Positions 60,471-64,000 of a stretch of 64,000 bases of DNA are shown piece by piece. The translations under genes were made by a program, and so were the position numbers. This DNA is from Caenimonas aquaedulcis (GTDB lineage Bacteria > Pseudomonadota > Gammaproteobacteria > Burkholderiales > Burkholderiaceae_C), in contig NZ_JADWYS010000001.1 of the NCBI RefSeq assembly GCF_015831345.1, positions 3,376,618 to 3,440,617 on the forward strand, read 5' to 3'. The stretch's first letter is position 1. Each line of letters begins with the position of its first letter. The notes under the pieces were generated by a model. That model was not told the origin of the DNA and ran no database searches. It worked only from the letters and a program-made list of their open reading frames with translations.

Positions 60471-60964
60471 TTCAGCTGGTCCTTGACCTTGTCCAGGCTT
60501 GCCACCGCGCATTGTTCGTCGAGGTTGCCGCCGGGTGCACCGCCGACGCCGACGGCACCGATGGTCTCGTTGCCAACCTTGATCGGCACGCCGCCCCCGA
60601 GCAGCAGGAAGCCGGGCAGGTACACGAGGTTCGCGGCGCCGGGATTCTTCTGCGCGCCTTCCATCATCGCCAGGGTCGTGTTTTTCGCGGATGCGGAGGT
60701 CCACGCCTTTTGCTGGCTGGAGGCGAGCGTGTGCGGGCCCGCGTTGTCCGCGCGCTGGACGGCGCGCACGACGCCGGCGCGGTCGACCACGGTGGCGGCC
60801 ACCGCGTAGCCGTTGGCCGCGCAGGCAGCCACGGCACCCGCGGCGACCTGGTTGGCCAGTTCGAGCGAGATGTTCTTTTCGGTTCGCACGGCCTGGGCAC
60901 CGGCGGAACCGGCGGCCAAGGCAAGGCCCGCGGCGAGGATGGACAGGGAAAGGCGCTGTTGCAT
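60467..60964 (-). CDS. Exported HbpS/GlcG-type heme-binding protein
   Basis: The product is 165 residues. AAGGAG lies before the ATG at 60964. A signal peptide ('ILAAGLALAAGSAGAQA') is followed by the DUF336 (GlcG/HbpS-like) domain: 'ANQVAAGAVAACAANGYAVAATVVDRAGVVRAVQRADNAGPHTLASSQQKAWTSA'-type helix-strand pattern and 'LPGFLLLGGGVPIKVGNETIGAVGVGGAPGG'. In Streptomyces, HbpS binds heme and tunes the SenS/SenR two-component system. Here a two-component system lies 104 bases upstream on the same strand. Confidence 0.82.
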   Translation of the reverse strand: MQQRLSLSILAAGLALAAGSAGAQAVRTEKNISLELANQVAAGAVAACAANGYAVAATVVDRAGVVRAVQRADNAGPHTLASSQQKAWTSASAKNTTLAMMEGAQKNPGAANLVYLPGFLLLGGGVPIKVGNETIGAVGVGGAPGGNLDEQCAVASLDKVKDQLK

Positions 60965-61068
60965 GGGGTTCTCCTTCGTGTGTGACGGTTCGGTCAACCG
61001 TTGGGAGAAATGTAGGGACGGGCCGCGACAACGGCTATTCGGGGCGCTACGCGCGAGCCTCCGTAGAA

Positions 61069-61698
61069 CTACGCAGCGCCGGCTTCGTCGACGAGCGCGG
61101 CGTATTGCCGGATCAATTGCGCGAGCGAGGCGGCTTCCAGCTTCGCGAACAGGTTGGCCCGGTGCGTTTCCACGGTGCGCGGGGACAGGATGAGCGCTCG
61201 CGCGATCTCCTTGTTCGTGAGTCCTTCCACGATGAGGCCCAGCACTTCGCGCTCGCGCTCGGACAATTGCGCGTAGCGTTCGCGCGCCTCGCGACCCGCG
61301 GCGATGCGCTCGCGCGACTTGACGTGCTGTCGCACAGCCGACTGCAGCGCCTCGAGCAGCAACTCGTCGTCGACCGGCTTCTCCAGGAATTCCGCGGCGC
61401 CCGCCTTGAACGCGCGCCGGCACATCTCCACCGTGCCGTGCCCGGTGAGCATGATCACCGGCTGGTCCACGCCCTGCGCCATCAGCTGGTCCAGCACCGT
61501 GAGCCCGCTGATGCCCGGCATGCGCACGTCCAGCACGATCGCGCCGATGGCCTGGCGGTCGAATCCCGCGAGGAAGGCTTGCGGATCGCCCCATGCCTGC
61601 ACGCGCAGTCCGACGGTGCCGATCAACAGGGCGAGGCCCGCGCGCACGGCCTCGTCGTCGTCGATGAGGTGGACCAGCGGCGACAGCGGTGCGTTCAT
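61069..61698 (-). CDS. FixJ/NarL-type response regulator
   Basis: The product is 209 residues. Receiver domain: acidic 'LIDDDEAV', phospho-acceptor Asp57 in 'IVLDVRMPG', Thr in 'LTGHG' and Lys in 'FLEKPVD'. LuxR-type helix-turn-helix at about 145-190 ('LSEREREVLGLIVEGLTNKEIARALILSPRTVETHRANLF'). Its start overlaps the kinase stop by ATGA, so the two are a pair. Targets unknown; the heme-binding protein operon downstream is likely. Confidence 0.92.
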   Translation of the reverse strand: MNAPLSPLVHLIDDDEAVRAGLALLIGTVGLRVQAWGDPQAFLAGFDRQAIGAIVLDVRMPGISGLTVLDQLMAQGVDQPVIMLTGHGTVEMCRRAFKAGAAEFLEKPVDDELLLEALQSAVRQHVKSRERIAAGREARERYAQLSEREREVLGLIVEGLTNKEIARALILSPRTVETHRANLFAKLEAASLAQLIRQYAALVDEAGAA

Positions 61699-63149
61699 GG
61701 CGCGGCCCCCGGCAATGTCAGCCGGAACTCCGCGCCGCGCGGCGCGTGTTGTGCTGCTTCGAGGCGGCCGCCCATGCCCGCGGCGAGCGTCTCGCACAGG
61801 CTCAGGCCCAGCCCGAGCCCGGCTTCGCGCGTGGAGAAGAAGGGCTCGAAGATGCGCGGCATCACTTCCGGGGCGATGCCCGGGCCGGTGTCCGCCACCA
61901 CCAGCACGCCGCTGCGCTCCTGCGATGCGACCGAGACGAGCAACTCGCGCTGGGCCTCGGGCACCTGGTCCAGCGCCTGCAGTGCATTCATGAGAAGGTT
62001 GTGCACGATCTGTTCCAGCGCCACGGGCTCGGCGTTCACGCGCACCGGCGCCGCGTCGGCCAGACGGGCACGCACCTGCCTGCGCGCGAACTCCGGCTCC
62101 AGCAGGTAGAACGCATTGCGCGCGGCCTCCTGCAGATCGACCGGCTGCAATTGCGCCGCCGCGCCCGGACGTTCGACGACGCGGCGCAGGCGGCTCACCA
62201 CATCGGACGCGCGGCGGCCTTGCTGGACGGCCTGCGCCATGGCATCGCGCGCGGTCACGAGGTCCGTGGGGTCGTCATCGAGCAACCGGCGCGCCGCCTG
62301 CGTGCTCGCCATCATCGCGGTCAGCGGCTGGTTGAGTTCGTGGGCCATGCCCGCCGCGAGTTCACCCAGGGTGTTCAGGCGCGCCACCTGGCCGAGGCGC
62401 AGCAGCTCCTCCGCGCGCTCGCGGCCGGCGCGTTGGCGGCGCAGCGAGCGGATGCCCGCGACCAGCGCGCCCGCCGCCAGCGTCCACGCAAGAATCCAGG
62501 GCCACGGCAGTTCGCCCCAGCCGACGGAACGCGTGGCCACCACGTCGAAAGGCTGGCTGTCCGCGGCCAGGTGCTTGCGGAAGTCGAAGGCCCAGCCACC
62601 GGCCTGCACCCGCCCCGGCTGCACCACGTATTGCATTCCCGCGTGTTCCAGCACCACGCGCACGGGGCTGGAGTCGCGTGCCATCGGCCATTCGGATCCG
62701 GGCACCGCCGACGCGAGGTCGAGCGTCAGTGCGAAGCTCGCGGGCTGCGCGCCCAGCACGATGCGATACCGGCCCTTCGGGAAATCGGCGTCGGCGAGCG
62801 CGGGGCGTTTCTGCGCGCGCGAGACGGCCTCTGCGGAACGCAGGGCCGCGTCGGGCCACGCGGCGTCCGCATCGCGCCGCTCCACCGACAGGATCTGGGG
62901 ATAGACCGAAGGAAGCCGCTGCTCGGCGCGATCGCTGCCCCCGGCCGGCTGCAGGAGGGCCAGGGTTTCGAGGATGGCGTCGTGCTGCACCGCGCGCTGG
63001 CTCAGGAGCCGATGGACGATGCGCGCATCGGTTTCAAAATCGTCGCGCAGGTGCGCCAGCTCGAGGCGCGACAAGATCACGCCGCCGAGCACCGACAGGG
63101 CCAGCCAGGCGGGGATCCAGGGACCATGGCGGGCGGGCCGGTTGCGCAT
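61695..63149 (-). CDS. Sensor histidine kinase, two transmembrane helices
   Basis: The product is 484 residues from the ATG at 63149. Transmembrane helices at about 11-28 and 215-234 flank a periplasmic sensor of about 185 residues. A DctB/FixL-type kinase core follows: His270 in 'MAHELNQPLTAMM', N-box 'NLLMNALQAL', G1 'DTGPGIAP', and 'GLGLGLSLCETLA'. The periplasmic domain has no recognised ligand motif by eye. Paired with the FixJ-type regulator, and its downstream operon includes an exported heme-binding protein. Confidence 0.88.
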   Translation of the reverse strand: MRNRPARHGPWIPAWLALSVLGGVILSRLELAHLRDDFETDARIVHRLLSQRAVQHDAILETLALLQPAGGSDRAEQRLPSVYPQILSVERRDADAAWPDAALRSAEAVSRAQKRPALADADFPKGRYRIVLGAQPASFALTLDLASAVPGSEWPMARDSSPVRVVLEHAGMQYVVQPGRVQAGGWAFDFRKHLAADSQPFDVVATRSVGWGELPWPWILAWTLAAGALVAGIRSLRRQRAGRERAEELLRLGQVARLNTLGELAAGMAHELNQPLTAMMASTQAARRLLDDDPTDLVTARDAMAQAVQQGRRASDVVSRLRRVVERPGAAAQLQPVDLQEAARNAFYLLEPEFARRQVRARLADAAPVRVNAEPVALEQIVHNLLMNALQALDQVPEAQRELLVSVASQERSGVLVVADTGPGIAPEVMPRIFEPFFSTREAGLGLGLSLCETLAAGMGGRLEAAQHAPRGAEFRLTLPGAAP

Positions 63150-63201
63150 GGGCGGATTCTTGCACGGCCCCGCGCCCGTATTCTTCGGACACAATCCCCG
63201 C

Positions 63202-64000
63202 ATGAAGTGGACCGCGCAGGACCTGACACCCGAGAAGCTCCTTCGTGCATCGATCGCGGTGGCGGTGCTGACGATCGCGCTGAAGACGCTCGCCTGGTGG
63301 ATCACGCAATCGGTCGGCCTCCTGTCCGACGCGATGGAGTCTTTCGTGAATCTCGCGAGCGCCGCGTTCGCCTTGTTGATGGTCAAGATCGCGAAGCGCC
63401 CGGCGGACGACGACCATCCCTACGGCCACCACAAGGCGGAGTATTTCTCCTCCGGCTTCGAGGGGTTGCTGATCATCGTGGCCGCGCTGGGCATCATCTT
63501 CGCGGCGGTGCAGCGCATCCTGCACCCCCAGCCGCTCGACCAGCTGGGCTGGGGATTGACCTTGTCCGTCTTGAGCTCCGCGGCGAACGGCGCCCTCGCG
63601 TGGCTGATGCTGCGTTCGGCGCAGGTGCACCGTTCGATGGCACTGGAGGCCGACGCGCGCCATCTCATCACGGATGTGTGGACCTCCGCCGGTGTGGTCG
63701 TGGGCATCGGGCTGGTGGCGCTCGTCGGGTGGCAATGGCTGGACCCGGCCGTCGCCATCGGCGTGGCGCTCAACATCCTGCGCGAAGGCGCGCACCTGAT
63801 GTGGAAGTCATCGCAGGGCCTGATGGACGAGGCGCTGGAGCCGGAGGTTCGCGAGGCCATCGACAAGACGCTCGCCGGCTTCAAGCACCACACGATCCGC
63901 TTCGACCACATCACGACGCGGCGGTCCGGCAAGCGCCGTTTCGTCGACATGCACATGCATATGCCCGGCGCGTGGACGCTGGGCCGCGCCGCCGCGGTGC
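63202..64000 (+). CDS. Cation diffusion facilitator family transporter, 3'-truncated
   Basis: The frame from the ATG at 63202 is open to the end of the window (266 codons seen). The first membrane helices contain 'LTIALKTLAWWITQSVGLLSDAMESFVNLASA' with the site-A Asp-rich segment. 'DDDHPYGHHKAEYFSSGFEG' is the conserved HP-GH-KxE loop, and 'LEADARHLITDVWTSAGVV' the second transport motif. CDF proteins export Zn, Fe, Mn or Co in exchange for protons. Metal not predictable. It is divergent from the histidine kinase with a 52-base spacer. Confidence 0.9.
   Translation, partial: MKWTAQDLTPEKLLRASIAVAVLTIALKTLAWWITQSVGLLSDAMESFVNLASAAFALLMVKIAKRPADDDHPYGHHKAEYFSSGFEGLLIIVAALGIIFAAVQRILHPQPLDQLGWGLTLSVLSSAANGALAWLMLRSAQVHRSMALEADARHLITDVWTSAGVVVGIGLVALVGWQWLDPAVAIGVALNILREGAHLMWKSSQGLMDEALEPEVREAIDKTLAGFKHHTIRFDHITTRRSGKRRFVDMHMHMPGAWTLGRAAAV

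Overview
This GC-rich window (roughly two-thirds G+C by eye) looks chromosomal and betaproteobacterial, most like Burkholderiales/Comamonadaceae (Ramlibacter or Variovorax relatives). Supporting signs are an S-adenosylhomocysteine (SAH) riboswitch in front of ahcY, a double-length UvrA, a Bug/TctC solute-binding protein, a paaABCDE operon and tightly overlapping genes. The taxonomic call is inference from gene content. I see no prophage, insertion sequence, CRISPR array, rRNA or tRNA gene, and no gene-free stretch exceeds 300 bases.

Layout. 1-1889: end of a two-receiver response regulator and a class V aminotransferase. 1893-10539: a nine-gene minus-strand operon in which every junction overlaps by 4 bases (DUF4399, FAD amine-oxidase-like enzyme, DUF1365, cyclopropane-fatty-acid synthase-like methyltransferase, chalcone-isomerase-like protein, MFS carrier, DUF3833 lipoprotein, SDR, NTF2-like protein). 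It is divergent from a MerR/B12 regulator carrying the CarH/LitR photoreceptor motifs, so it is best read as a light- or singlet-oxygen-induced membrane-lipid remodelling module. 10545-13488: transglutaminase-like protein, small membrane protein, cytoplasmic trypsin-like protease and EEP phosphatase. 13493-17566: a ugp-like ABC importer. 17646-19776: small exported proteins, two of them basic and low-complexity.

19899-30555: an AraC regulator divergent from a branched-chain acyl-CoA (leucine/isovalerate type) operon: acyl-CoA carboxylase beta, acyl-CoA dehydrogenase, methylglutaconyl-CoA hydratase-like enzyme, DUF4126, carboxylase alpha, GhrA-like reductase, HMG-CoA lyase, YbaK, DUF1289 and a DsbA-fold isomerase. 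30552-39203: FMN-binding split-barrel protein, a 1917-residue tandem UvrA, an AphA/HDAC-type deacetylase and a TctC protein. 39196-44483: HAD phosphatase, release factor 3, a Sel1-repeat protein and an ATP-dependent DNA ligase.

44519-47677: the activated-methyl-cycle operon ahcY-tlyA-like-metF under an SAH riboswitch, for which a switching mechanism can be read from the sequence. 47681-51414: paaABCDE (phenylacetyl-CoA epoxidase) behind a perfect 15-4-15 palindrome that looks like a TetR/PaaR operator. 51473-55661: CAP-domain protein, RlmJ, rplM-rpsI with a classical terminator, a coiled-coil membrane protein, bactofilin and ErpA. 55677-59606: AnmK and an M23 endopeptidase, divergent from tyrS. 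59616-64000: a PIN-domain remnant, an ankyrin protein, an HbpS/GlcG-type heme-binding protein next to a two-component system, and the start of a cation diffusion facilitator.
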